This document shows, in pieces, positions 10,501-18,964 of a stretch of DNA of 64,000 nucleotides. This DNA comes from Spirosoma oryzicola (lineage in GTDB: Bacteria; Bacteroidota; Bacteroidia; Cytophagales; Spirosomataceae): NCBI RefSeq assembly GCF_021233055.1, contig NZ_CP089538.1, forward strand, positions 62,001 to 126,000, read 5' to 3'. A model generated the notes under the pieces. That model searched no databases, was not told where the DNA came from, and was given only the letters and a program-made list of their open reading frames with translations. A program made the position numbers and the translations under genes. The first letter of the stretch is position 1, and the number at the start of each line of letters is the position of its first letter.

Positions 10501-11593
10501 AAACAGTGCTTTACGGTCGGCGGGCAAAGGCATTACGGAGCCTGTAACAGACACCGAGAAGCTAATCACTGCCATATGGGCTGATACGCTTGGTCGGGAG
10601 AAGGTCGGTATTCATGACAATTTCTTTGAGTTGGGTGGTCACTCAATGATCGCGGTACAGGTGATGACACGGCTTGAAAAAGAAACAGGTCGGCGTTTGC
10701 CCTTGTCGACACTGATGACGTACCCGACCATCCATAAGCTTGCCCAGCTATTTCAGGAAAACAAGTCCGCTACCAAATGGAAATCCCTGGTCCCTATTAA
10801 ACCGCAGGGCAGCAAAGTTCCGATCTACATTATTCACGGCATCGGACTAAACCTATTGAATTTCAGTAGCTTCCTGGCTAACATGGACCCCGAACAACCC
10901 ATCTACGGCTTGCAGGCACGAGGGTTAGACGGTATCGACGAACCACTGGACACGATGGAATCGATTGCCGAATTTTATAATTCGGAAGTCCTGGAGCAGA
11001 ATCCTACCGGCCCATACGCCATTGCTGGTTACTCGTTTGGAGGCTACGTGGCGCTTGAAATGGCCCGCCAGCTAAAAGCGATGGGTAAAGAAGTGAAGCT
11101 GTTGGCGATGCTTGATACAAACGCTCAGGAGTGGGAGGCAAACTACTCGTTGATAAACCGGTGGACCCGTAAGATACGGCGGCAGTTTCCCAAGGTAGTG
11201 TGGTTTACCAAATCATTGCTGGTACAGCCCATTCCTACTATTCGCTACCAGCAGCAGTATATTGAGCGGCAGATCAACTCGTTGCTAAAAGTTGTTGGCT
11301 TGCGGGAGGAGCCAGAGCCCGAAAAAGGATTCGATCTGCTAAGCCTCATTGTCGAGAAGCACGAGATTGCGTATCAGAACTACAAAATGAAGCCTTACGA
11401 CGGAGTTGTTGACCTTTTCAAAGCGAAGACCCGGCTTTATTTTGTTGACGATAACAAATTCCTGGGCTGGAAGAAATACGCCTTAAAAGGCGTTCGCGTG
11501 CACGAAGTACCAGGTGATCATCAAATGATGCTGTTGCCGCCCAACGACAAGGTATTCGCCCAGGTATTGCAAAAGGCGCTGGATAATGATTAG
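7523..11593 (+). CDS. Non-ribosomal peptide synthetase: C-A-PCP-thioesterase
   Basis: A 1356-residue terminating module. The condensation domain (about 25-460) has HHLVCDG at 161-167. The adenylation domain (about 487-995) has YTSGSTGRPKG near 636 and YRTGDLGKF. The PCP carries LGGHSM (Ser1041). A type I thioesterase occupies about 1090-1350, with GYSFGG (Ser1171), Asp1198 and His1333 as the likely triad. The pocket code read by alignment to GrsA is DILQLCMIYK, matching 7 of 10 positions of a glycine code (DILQLGLIWK); this is tentative. It would condense the beta-amino acyl unit from the upstream protein with its own amino acid, then release the product by hydrolysis or cyclisation. The start abuts the upstream stop, so the two genes are surely co-transcribed. 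A long hairpin follows. Confidence 0.93.
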   Translation: MVRSDTQTDITFVEVDFDPFAGPELLRLAPITESQEEIWASCQLGGDDANRAYNESVSLKLQGSLDKSALERALLAVVQQHEALRSAFSADGRQICVFQVSPIKADYIDCSKQKEEEKKAIVSSYLLQDALHVFDLLNGPLIKAGLIKLSDSEHQLVLTAHHLVCDGWSMGIILQDLSALYSAYAQNVAPKLPEPASYSRYAVEQEAFEKSSRYRQIETFWIDQYSQTVPVVDLPTDFPRPALRTYKSSRRDYPLDDGLVLAVKQMGIKAGSSFVTTLVAAFEALLHRLTGQQDITLGLPAAGQSATGNLRLVGHCVNLLPLRSTIQAGQRFDDFLRQRKEEVLNAYEHQQLTFGSLLKKLPISRDASRVPLVPVIFNVDIGLDSGVDFYGLEHQLISNAREFETVDLSVNVSGSSATSLTIECSYNTQLFQKSTIDWMMAEFVSLLKAVVADPSICIEQIPLTNQSDLLRKLANWNNTTAEYPRNTPLHELLAKTAAAFPQKTALIANGHSLDYQTLHQKADQAARAMQAGGLNVGDVVGVVLDRSPELVIALLAILKAGAAYVPIDPTYPQDRIAFMLSDSSAGLLITSKKYAGRLEHQAKEVLIDSLLATSAAPSHPEVYTTVSGKDLAYILYTSGSTGRPKGVLIEHENLVNLLYSMITLPGITSDDVLLGVTTVSFDIAGLELYLPLLVGATLVLADSETAKDGRALLDKLDEPVRTNAGRPDQPITIMQATPVTWKMMLAAGWEKKLPLKVLCCGEPLSKDLAQKLTARCDTLWNMYGPTETTIYSTGKQILATDEIITIGWPINNTQVYILDEQLKPQPEGIVGEIYIAGDGVARGYLNRPELTEEKFVPNPFAGSKPVKMYRTGDLGKFMANGEIHCLGRSDQQIKIRGYRVEPGEVEQALQALDGVKEALVVAREDRPGDQRLAAYLVLKSPSTDEAFTNQVLLWRTKLQEVLPDYMVPSDFVYLTEFPVTPNGKIDRKALPKPNSALRSAGKGITEPVTDTEKLITAIWADTLGREKVGIHDNFFELGGHSMIAVQVMTRLEKETGRRLPLSTLMTYPTIHKLAQLFQENKSATKWKSLVPIKPQGSKVPIYIIHGIGLNLLNFSSFLANMDPEQPIYGLQARGLDGIDEPLDTMESIAEFYNSEVLEQNPTGPYAIAGYSFGGYVALEMARQLKAMGKEVKLLAMLDTNAQEWEANYSLINRWTRKIRRQFPKVVWFTKSLLVQPIPTIRYQQQYIERQINSLLKVVGLREEPEPEKGFDLLSLIVEKHEIAYQNYKMKPYDGVVDLFKAKTRLYFVDDNKFLGWKKYALKGVRVHEVPGDHQMMLLPPNDKVFAQVLQKALDND

Positions 11594-11676
11594 GTCGGAT
11601 AAGTAAGTCGGTAGTAAGACTGCCTTCGTGGCTAATGAAGCGAGCGAAGTAATAAAATTCGCTTCTTAAATGTAAT

Positions 11677-11736
11677 TCGAGCCGATTGGCTATAGTATCA
11701 GCACCTTGAAACTGATACTATAGCCAACCGGCTCGA
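11677..11736. terminator. Long hairpin between convergent NRPS and oxygenase genes
   Basis: The arms 11678-11701 and 11712-11735 pair over 24 bp with one mismatch, around a 10-nt loop. A weaker 7-bp stem (gaagcga/tcgcttc) lies just before, at about 11636-11667. Its place between two converging genes suggests a bidirectional terminator or 3'-end stabiliser. Neither arm is followed by a strong T tract. Confidence 0.7.
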
Positions 11737-11750
11737 GTCTATGAGGAAAA

Positions 11751-12644
11751 CTACACGCTGATTTTTTCCTGTAAATTAATGAGTTGTCCTAGCACCTTGG
11801 TATAGACCAACGCTGGGACAGCCATGCCAGGACGATATGTTTTCAGGGATTGGTAATTATCGTTCGCGAAGTCGTTCCAGTTTGAAGCATTCAGATGAAC
11901 CCGTCCCAGCGAAATACACGGTTCGTGAATTTGCGTGGTATGCCACCATTTTGTGGGGAACAAAATAGTCTCTCCTTCTTCAACGGTCACTCGTATGGGT
12001 TTAGCTTGCCGAAAAAGAGGAAATTTATCGTGGTCTGGATTGAAAACGTTGACCTGAGAAATTTTAGGATTGTCTTCTCTTGGGTACATAAAAGCGGTTT
12101 GCTCGGGAGGGAAAAGGATGAATTCCTTTGAGCCGTGCAACTGAGTAATTTGCGTATGCAGAAATAATGCATCTACATGCAAAAAAGGAAAATGGCCGCC
12201 ATTTCCGCCAAAAAAGAGTTCATAAACCTCCGTACCCCGCAGCATAAATTTGGGTAGTAAAGGATTTTTTATCCGGTCCGATTTAGCGTAAATTACTTCG
12301 GGCTTTAAATCGTCGAGCAGTTCGGGAGCGCGTTGCTCAATATTGAAATTAAAGGGATAAGGCGCTGGCTTCTCCGGGGTCGATTGCAGCATCAAATCAA
12401 TATACTCGGGTAAAGTATAGGTCTTGCCCTTAATTTCTTTGGTTATATGTCCGTAATTATCCTTAAAAAATTGCGGGTTAAATTTATTCCTTGCTTTCCA
12501 GTCTTTAGTGGCATTTGTTAAGACAACCGGAATCGCAGGCTCAATGTATTCTTTTATAAGCTCTGCTCTTGAAATATTACTGCGCTTATCAACTTCCGTA
12601 ATAAGACTTTTTGTAGACTGATTGACTTTTAGTTGAACATTCAT
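11751..12644 (-). CDS. Cupin-like (JmjC/cupin_8) Fe(II)/2-oxoglutarate-dependent oxygenase
   Basis: A 297-residue soluble protein. The facial-triad motif HVD (in FLHVDALF, about residues 155-157) and a distal His in KWWHTTQ (about 233) are the expected Fe(II) ligands of the cupin_8/JmjC fold. A Lys in the HGSKEFILFPP stretch suits 2-oxoglutarate binding. Family members hydroxylate proteins, peptides or small molecules. It faces the NRPS genes across a hairpin, so a role in hydroxylating an amino acid of that product, on or off the carrier protein, is plausible but is only positional inference. It could instead belong with the flippase and glycosidase on the same strand. The coding sequence is more AT-rich than the NRPS genes. 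Confidence 0.8.
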   Translation of the reverse strand: MNVQLKVNQSTKSLITEVDKRSNISRAELIKEYIEPAIPVVLTNATKDWKARNKFNPQFFKDNYGHITKEIKGKTYTLPEYIDLMLQSTPEKPAPYPFNFNIEQRAPELLDDLKPEVIYAKSDRIKNPLLPKFMLRGTEVYELFFGGNGGHFPFLHVDALFLHTQITQLHGSKEFILFPPEQTAFMYPREDNPKISQVNVFNPDHDKFPLFRQAKPIRVTVEEGETILFPTKWWHTTQIHEPCISLGRVHLNASNWNDFANDNYQSLKTYRPGMAVPALVYTKVLGQLINLQEKISV

Positions 12645-12892
12645 ACTGTTTCCAGAAAGAAATTAGTGTTGCATTATAAATATACTTTCAGTACTATGAG
12701 ACCAAATTACAGAATTTACACGTACTATTTCACATAAAAAATGACTAGATTATTACGTGAAATAAATTGTCGCCAGTGAGTGTGAAAAAGATGAGACAGC
12801 TGCTCTATTTTTAACAGTGCTTGTTTATTTATGAAAGTAGTGTATTGGTTAATTTTGTCTGTCTGTAACTAATTAGCTTCTTAAAGAATAAA

Positions 12893-14335
12893 CTAACTAG
12901 TTAGCGATTGACGGTACGTTTTTATTTCATCAAAAGAGATTTTATACGATAGCGTTAAGGCTGCGTACGTCAATCCACCAATAATTATTTCTACGATTGT
13001 ATTGGTAAGATCTTGGGTATTTACAAAGAGCTTAAAAATATAAATGACCAATACCATAATCAGACAGAAGATGGTCGGTTTTGCAATACTTCGGAGGAAG
13101 CTCCCAAAAAAATCGCCGATCAGGTGTTGAACTAGTAAGAAGTTAGCGATCAGATTAAACAAGGTGGCTAATAAAAAGGCAACAGCAATACCCATAACGC
13201 CCCAATAAGTACCCAGCCAGTATACCAAAGGTATTTTTACGACCAGGGTTGCGAGATTAAGATAGAAGAGTAAGTTTGGTTTTCCTTTCGTGAAAGCTAG
13301 TGTAAACAAAGGATGGCTCAGGCACGAGAGAATAGCAACAAAGACGAAAACCTGAATCAAATCAACTGTTTTATCCCAACCAGGACCATAAATCAGCGGT
13401 ACCACGCTATCTGCTGTAATGAATAGTCCAGCAAGTAACGGCATGTTGCAATAGCTAATAAAATCAAGAATTTTCAAGTACGATTTTTTTAAACCAGACG
13501 TGTCATCCTTCATTTTAGCCAATATCGGGTAAGCAACTTGTAGGATTATCGGATTCAATTTACCAGTAGGATATACCGCTAGTTGGTAAGCAATTGTGTA
13601 GTATCCCAACATTTTGACACCCAACATGCCGCCAATAAAAATATTGTCAGAATTGGCCTGAGTGAAACCGAGTAATCCATCCGCCAGATTATAAATCCCG
13701 AATTTTAAGTGTTCCTGTATGTTATTGAAGTCTAATGATAACGTTGGAATAAAATACTTAATACCAAACGCTATTTGCAGTACAACCTTGACAAGCTGCA
13801 TAGCAAGAGAGCCAAGAATGAGCGATAATTCCTCATAGTCACTGTAGGCTAGTATTACCGTTACTGCTGATCCAATAACAGTGCCGACGATATCGATTAT
13901 AGCGACCGATTTGAATTTTAATTCTTTCTCTAAGATGAATAGATAAAGTTGTCCGAAATAAACAATTATAAAGTAGCATGAAGAAAATTGAAGAACCCGT
14001 TCTAGTTTTGGTTCATGATAAAAGGAAACAATAAAAGGAGAGGTAAATTGAATAACGATAAATATAGAAATACCAACGAATAAGTTCAAGAAATACAAAG
14101 TTGATAATACTTTCTGATCGCTTTCCTGCTTGTAGATAATTGAATTGGAAAAACCAAGATTAGAAAATATCTGAAAGAAACTAATGATCAACGTACTGAT
14201 GCTGACAATCCCAAAAGCAGAAGGATCTAATAAACGGGCTAGTAATGCTACCTGTAAAAATTGAAAGACGGTCGATATGGTCGTGGCGATTGTAATCCAC
14301 TTTCCACCGTTCATTGCCTTGCTCGTGTTACTCAT
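12893..14335 (-). CDS. Wzx-type polysaccharide flippase (MOP superfamily)
   Basis: 480 residues with about a dozen hydrophobic helices and the N-terminal GGKWITIATTISTVFQF and ALLARLLDPSAFG pattern of MOP-superfamily polysaccharide transporters. These flip undecaprenyl-linked repeat units across the inner membrane. It lies 46 bp downstream of the glycoside hydrolase gene on the same strand, so the two are probably one transcription unit. The oxygenase gene follows after a 248-bp AT-rich gap. Its base composition is strikingly AT-rich (sampled 60-nt lines near 27-32% GC) compared with the NRPS genes at about half GC, which suggests separate ancestry. EPS flippases are often exchanged in this way. 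Confidence 0.88.
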   Translation of the reverse strand: MSNTSKAMNGGKWITIATTISTVFQFLQVALLARLLDPSAFGIVSISTLIISFFQIFSNLGFSNSIIYKQESDQKVLSTLYFLNLFVGISIFIVIQFTSPFIVSFYHEPKLERVLQFSSCYFIIVYFGQLYLFILEKELKFKSVAIIDIVGTVIGSAVTVILAYSDYEELSLILGSLAMQLVKVVLQIAFGIKYFIPTLSLDFNNIQEHLKFGIYNLADGLLGFTQANSDNIFIGGMLGVKMLGYYTIAYQLAVYPTGKLNPIILQVAYPILAKMKDDTSGLKKSYLKILDFISYCNMPLLAGLFITADSVVPLIYGPGWDKTVDLIQVFVFVAILSCLSHPLFTLAFTKGKPNLLFYLNLATLVVKIPLVYWLGTYWGVMGIAVAFLLATLFNLIANFLLVQHLIGDFFGSFLRSIAKPTIFCLIMVLVIYIFKLFVNTQDLTNTIVEIIIGGLTYAALTLSYKISFDEIKTYRQSLTS

Positions 14336-14381
14336 GCGGTATTCTACTGACTAGTCTGGGTAGGGTACGGTATAATTGATC

Positions 14382-16694
14382 CTACCGGTTTCTGATAATT
14401 TTTTTTACTGTTCGTGCTTTGCCCTGTCGTATGTCAAGCAGATATACACCGTAGGGCAATGAAGCCAGATCTACTTTCTCGGTGAATGTACGGCCTGACT
14501 TGGGAAAATTTACTCGCGTACGTTGTCGGCCGGCGCTGTCGAAGACCGTTATATCTACGTCAGCTGTTGAGCCATTCTCAATAACTAAGTTGACAAAGGA
14601 AGTAGTGGGGTTTGGATAAACCTGTACATTTCCTAAATCTCCTGATTCCTTCGCATCCGAAGAGGTCACAACAAATACGGGCGTTTCGCTCACCTGCACC
14701 GTAACAGTACCTGTCGTACTAAGTAATGAGGTTTGACTCATCACATCACTTCCTATTTTAGGCGTGTAGAGTTGTGCTGTATCACCCTTGTTCACCGATA
14801 ACTGGTAGATGCCGGTTCGACCTCGTTCGTCGGGAATGACCAGCATGTACGCTGAACGGCCATCCAGTTCATAGCGATCGACCAGAGGGTCAGTACTGAT
14901 TGTTTCTTTATAGCGGTAATCGCCTAAAAGTCGGTGAGTCTGGTAGAGGTAGTCAGCGGCAGGCTTGCGCGTTTTATCGCTGTTTACCAGACCCATCGAG
15001 CTAAACTGAGTTGGGTTCTGAATATTGTCGTCGTAAAGCTGGTAGAAGAATAACCGGTCAATACCTACCCGTGTGTAAAGTAGCGCTGTGCGCAAAGTCC
15101 AGTCAGCATGCGTTTCCAGAACGCTTTTGTTGCCAATCGCAATTGCCTTGAATGGGCTGCCCTGATTGACATCATAACCGGCTTCGGTGATCCAGACGGG
15201 CATATCATGGGCTAGCTGATGCGATAAAGCGACAAAGGCTGCCGCCTGCTCACCAACGCCGGATAATTCGGGAGCCGCACCCCGGCTTCCACCACCGTTT
15301 TGCGATGATTTGGCATCGTTAGCATACAAGTGCTGATTGATGACATCCCAGCAAAGATTGATTCGACCGTCGGGTAGGTAGCCTCTGAACTCGCGACACC
15401 AGTCAACCATACCCCGGACATAGTCAGTGCTTGAGGCCGCCAGACCGCCAATGACCACAGTCATGGATGGATCGGCATTTTTTACGCCTACGCCCGAACC
15501 GAGTGTGTTTTTATGACCATCGTAAAAAGCGGATAAGTTAGCAGCGTATTCACGAGCCGATTGGTACGCTTTTCTACCCTTCCAGGTTTTGTCCCGTTCG
15601 TTTTCGCACTCGACGTAACGAATCAAGCCTAACCCTATTTTTACCTCATTGATGCCCGCCCAGGTTTTTACATTGCTTACCTTTACCAGCGAGGGGTCTA
15701 CCTTTTTATTACTACCGTACCGAGCGGCAAATTGAAAACCTAACCGGGCCTGATCGATGTATGAATTGGGTGATAGCAAATCACTGCCATACGGGGCTGG
15801 TACGTTTTCGTAGTCGCGTTCTCCTTCGGGATACGTTGTTTCCAACCACTTTGGAATTGTCTTTAAGCAGGCTAACACCTCAATGCCTTCCGCCTGGCAG
15901 CGTTCGTAGATCGCGTCATAATTCCAGCTACCGCTACCGGATGGATTAAATGTGTAATTGCCTTTCTGCGATTCCAGCTTTTCCCAGTCGAGGTAATGGC
16001 GAACCGACGAAAAAGCGTTCATTGCCTCAACACGGCTATCTTCAACTTTCCAGGGAGAACTACCTTCTTCAAAATTCCACTCGAATACATTGACACCCAA
16101 GGATTGCCGAAAGGGTGTGGCGCGGACCGTAGGAGCGGTGATCTGACGTTGACTTGGTTGATAGACGCCATAGAGCTCCATTTCTGTTGGGTAAGAGCCT
16201 GACGTATTGATAACCAAATAGCGTGCGCCGGTAATTGGTGTTTTTAGGTTAAATTCGTCCAGTTGATCGGGGTTTGGACCTACCCAGGACTGGTACCGAT
16301 CGCCAACAAAACGAGCGATAGGAATTCGCTCCCACTTATCCGTTATTATCGATAAGGTCATGGGCGCATCCGTGTTGGTACCCGCGCCGTCGTAGAAGCG
16401 AATGCTTTCGATGCTCATTGTTTCACCGTCAAGCAGCGGGTAATAAGCATCGTAATTAGACAATATTTTACTCCAGCCCGTGTTGACACTTTCGTCCGTA
16501 ATTCCATCAAAAAGTCCTTCCAGACCGCTGCTTACGTTATTTACCTGATACCAGCGCTTAGGGTCCATCGGTATTTTGCTGGCCGAGTTCATGGTCATTG
16601 ACGTTGCTGAGTGAGGAATTTTAGGTTCTCCCGACCGGGCAAAAATCAATAACGCAATACACGCAGCTGGTACTGTCAAAATACTTTTTCTCAT
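14382..16694 (-). CDS. Secreted clan-A glycoside hydrolase with type IX sorting domain
   Basis: About 770 residues. I chose the ATG at 16694 because it gives a clean signal peptide (MRKSILTVPAACIALLIFARSG); an in-frame ATG at 16751 adds 19 residues. A discoidin-like or beta-sandwich N-terminal part precedes a TIM-barrel-like domain. There CENE supplies a candidate acid/base Glu and WITEAGY a candidate nucleophile Glu, in the order seen in clan GH-A enzymes such as GH39. The C-terminus (from VYPNPTTS onward, ending KKIIRNR) is a type IX secretion sorting domain, so the enzyme should be exported or anchored on the surface. Sitting next to wzx in an EPS locus, it may trim or degrade the polymer. 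The exact GH family and substrate are not resolved. Confidence 0.78.
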   Translation of the reverse strand: MRKSILTVPAACIALLIFARSGEPKIPHSATSMTMNSASKIPMDPKRWYQVNNVSSGLEGLFDGITDESVNTGWSKILSNYDAYYPLLDGETMSIESIRFYDGAGTNTDAPMTLSIITDKWERIPIARFVGDRYQSWVGPNPDQLDEFNLKTPITGARYLVINTSGSYPTEMELYGVYQPSQRQITAPTVRATPFRQSLGVNVFEWNFEEGSSPWKVEDSRVEAMNAFSSVRHYLDWEKLESQKGNYTFNPSGSGSWNYDAIYERCQAEGIEVLACLKTIPKWLETTYPEGERDYENVPAPYGSDLLSPNSYIDQARLGFQFAARYGSNKKVDPSLVKVSNVKTWAGINEVKIGLGLIRYVECENERDKTWKGRKAYQSAREYAANLSAFYDGHKNTLGSGVGVKNADPSMTVVIGGLAASSTDYVRGMVDWCREFRGYLPDGRINLCWDVINQHLYANDAKSSQNGGGSRGAAPELSGVGEQAAAFVALSHQLAHDMPVWITEAGYDVNQGSPFKAIAIGNKSVLETHADWTLRTALLYTRVGIDRLFFYQLYDDNIQNPTQFSSMGLVNSDKTRKPAADYLYQTHRLLGDYRYKETISTDPLVDRYELDGRSAYMLVIPDERGRTGIYQLSVNKGDTAQLYTPKIGSDVMSQTSLLSTTGTVTVQVSETPVFVVTSSDAKESGDLGNVQVYPNPTTSFVNLVIENGSTADVDITVFDSAGRQRTRVNFPKSGRTFTEKVDLASLPYGVYLLDIRQGKARTVKKIIRNR

Positions 16695-17183
16695 TGGTAC
16701 AGATAGGTTGATGCGGTAGGTCAGCCAATCAGTCATCTTAGTGTATAGCAAAGTGTGGTCTGATCAATAGAATCTATCGGAAAAGTCTGCTGATTATAGC
16801 AGTCGCGCGTGCGAAGCTCTTCAGATAGGTATAGAATATACTTAGGCGTCGAACTGACGAAGCAGCTGGAGTTCGGTTTATGAAAAAAGCTAACTATGTT
16901 GTGCCATCACAAGTGTTTATTCATGTATTACTTTTCACGGACTCGTATGACATCCATTTTTAGCGACGATTGGCGCATCAGTAGTGATGAAAAGGTGAAG
17001 TGACGTTTTTGTGGGCGATCCAACAGTCCGTTTCAGCTTGTTCTAGAATTAAGACTTTTGTTTTTGGCATGGGTCACCCTTTTAATGAAGAATTCATATA
17101 GAGTTAATTCATTGATTTAAAATGATTTGCGTTTAGATCTAATAGGGTAATTAAGTTATTAGTTGTGGAGTCTTTAGCTATGT
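16695..17183. other. Divergent intergenic region, glycoside hydrolase / PPTase
   Basis: About 490 bp of AT-rich sequence between divergently transcribed genes. It presumably holds both promoters, but I found no convincing -33/-7 pair, stable hairpin or small ORF. A short 6-bp inverted repeat (cgaact/agttcg) near 16850-16875 is too weak to name. Confidence 0.4.
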
Positions 17184-17936
17184 ATGAAAGCGACGACCGT
17201 TTGGTGTAACACTTTACAAACTGTTGATTGGTCTGGATGGGCAGTTTGTTCATTTTGCGACGAGGTTGCTGTATTCCGGCTGTTTCTGCCCGCTGATCTG
17301 CAAGTCAACCCTTACCTGCTCACTCTCTTACAACCCGACGAGTGGGAGCGTGCAGAACGGTTCCGTCGAATAAGCGATCGAAATCGATTCGTGTACGGGC
17401 GTGCGCTAACGAAGATTGTTATCGGAAAATTGGTGGACCGGAAACCGGCTACTATTCGGCTCGTAACCGGCATAAACAAAAAACCACTGATAGCGAGCTT
17501 CAGTGCGGTTCACTTTAATGTATCGCACGCTGGTGACTGGATTATGCTGGCTGTGAGCAAAGCCGAAGTTGGCGTTGATCTAGAAAAAGAAGAAGACAAC
17601 TTTACGTTTCAAGATATCCTGTCAACCAGTTTTAGCGCAGAAGAACAAGCCTTTATCGGAGGTAGTAACAATCCGAAAAAGGAATTTTATCGTTTATGGA
17701 CACGAAAAGAAGCGCTCGTGAAAGCTACCGCGAAGGGCATCGACGATGATTTCTATCGAATCCCTTCGTTGGATGGCGAGCACCAATCGAGCGTTGATCT
17801 ACCTGGAAAGGACGGCTTCTGGACGGTCACCAGTTTTCGGGTCGACGATGATCATCAGGCTGCGGTTGCCTATCAACCAAGTGCCGGAAGTCCCAAATTT
17901 TATACGGTTGATAGTAACCTGTTTCTTCAGAATTAG
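17184..17936 (+). CDS. Sfp-type 4'-phosphopantetheinyl transferase
   Basis: 250 residues, the usual length of Sfp/Gsp-type PPTases. Visible motifs are FNVSHAGDW (about 111-119), VGVDLE (about 127-132, Mg-binding Asp and Glu) and FYRLWTRKEALVKATAKGI (about 168-186). The enzyme moves phosphopantetheine from CoA onto the carrier-domain Ser of NRPS and PKS proteins. Three such serines occur in the megasynthases 6-16 kb upstream (550 and 1553 of the first, 1041 of the second). It is a broad-specificity type rather than AcpS, which makes it the natural activator of this pathway, though it may serve others. The overlapping ATG at 17180 is in another frame. It stands alone, with the fucosyltransferase gene 118 bp downstream on the same strand. 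Confidence 0.92.
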   Translation: MKATTVWCNTLQTVDWSGWAVCSFCDEVAVFRLFLPADLQVNPYLLTLLQPDEWERAERFRRISDRNRFVYGRALTKIVIGKLVDRKPATIRLVTGINKKPLIASFSAVHFNVSHAGDWIMLAVSKAEVGVDLEKEEDNFTFQDILSTSFSAEEQAFIGGSNNPKKEFYRLWTRKEALVKATAKGIDDDFYRIPSLDGEHQSSVDLPGKDGFWTVTSFRVDDDHQAAVAYQPSAGSPKFYTVDSNLFLQN

Positions 17937-18054
17937 TCCAATAAGTGGAGTCGCTAAAATTTGAGACCAGCGGTCACCAAGCAACAAGGTACAAGGGCTT
18001 TTCGCAAGGGTAGAGACAGCCAGATTGACCCAAACTAGTTTACTTTAACGATTA

Positions 18055-18933
18055 ATGGGCATGGTAATTGCCAGAATTTCAGGCGGATTAGGAAATCAGT
18101 TATTTCAGTATGCGTTGGGCAGACGTCTCGCTCTTCAGAATAAAACATCGCTTTATTTTGACTTGAGCTATTACAAATACGAATACGAGACCGATACGCC
18201 CAGAAAGTTTAAGCTTTATCCCTTTGGCATTGACTATCGCCTGCTTGATACCTCACCGTATCTGTACATATCGAAGGCAACAAAGCTATTCCCAGACCGT
18301 ACATTAAAGCCTTTCGTTGAATTTCATCTGGAAGAACAATTTCACGTTGATCCTGAACTAGTAAAGGCTAAATCAAAAGTTATTATACTGGATGGTTGCT
18401 GGCAGTCAGAGACTTACTTTGCTACCGCTGCTGATACAATCCGAAAGGAGCTGACATTCAAACGGCAAACCGGCTCTACATTCGGTAGGTATAAGGCAGC
18501 GATTGAACGGGAGGCTATTCCCATATCCCTTCATATTCGGCGTGGGGATTACATAACGCATCCTGAGTTTAGCCAGTCGTTCGGTTTTCTTGGCCTCGAC
18601 TATTACCAAAGAGCTATTCCGCTTCTAATAGATCGGTTTCCCCAATGCAAGTTTTTTATTTTTAGTGACGATCCGGATTGGGTCCGGCAAAATCTTGCGA
18701 TCAATGCCCCACACGAATTTGTTACAAATACGGGGCCGGAAGCTGACCTGGATGATTTGCAATTGATGGGGTTATGTCACCATCACATCATTGCCAACAG
18801 TTCGTTCAGCTGGTGGGGCGCCTGGTTAAATCCCAGAAAAGATAAAGTAGTTATTGCCCCGAAGCAGTGGTTTAAAAACAAGCCGACCTGGGATATAAAA
18901 GACCTTATACCGGCAAACTGGAGCCGTATTTAA
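18055..18933 (+). CDS. Alpha-1,2-fucosyltransferase (GT11)
   Basis: 292 residues with the GT11 hallmarks: ISGGLGNQLFQYALGR near the N-terminus, HIRRGDY at about 160-166 (the GDP-fucose-binding HxRRGDY motif), and a C-terminal SSFSWWGAWLNP. It adds fucose in alpha-1,2 linkage to a galactose-type acceptor using GDP-fucose. Its place among EPS genes suggests it decorates the repeat unit. The start could be 18055 or the in-frame ATG at 18061. It converges on the GT1 gene with only 31 bp between the stop codons and no hairpin. Confidence 0.93.
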   Translation: MGMVIARISGGLGNQLFQYALGRRLALQNKTSLYFDLSYYKYEYETDTPRKFKLYPFGIDYRLLDTSPYLYISKATKLFPDRTLKPFVEFHLEEQFHVDPELVKAKSKVIILDGCWQSETYFATAADTIRKELTFKRQTGSTFGRYKAAIEREAIPISLHIRRGDYITHPEFSQSFGFLGLDYYQRAIPLLIDRFPQCKFFIFSDDPDWVRQNLAINAPHEFVTNTGPEADLDDLQLMGLCHHHIIANSSFSWWGAWLNPRKDKVVIAPKQWFKNKPTWDIKDLIPANWSRI

Positions 18934-18964
18934 GCGGAGACACAACTGCCTTTTTTAAGTAAAA

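Noticed and set aside
12645..12892. A promoter for the oxygenase in the AT-rich gap
   Set aside because: The sequence ccaaattac gives only TAATTTG on the minus strand, one base short of TAnnTTTG, and no -33 box is paired with it.
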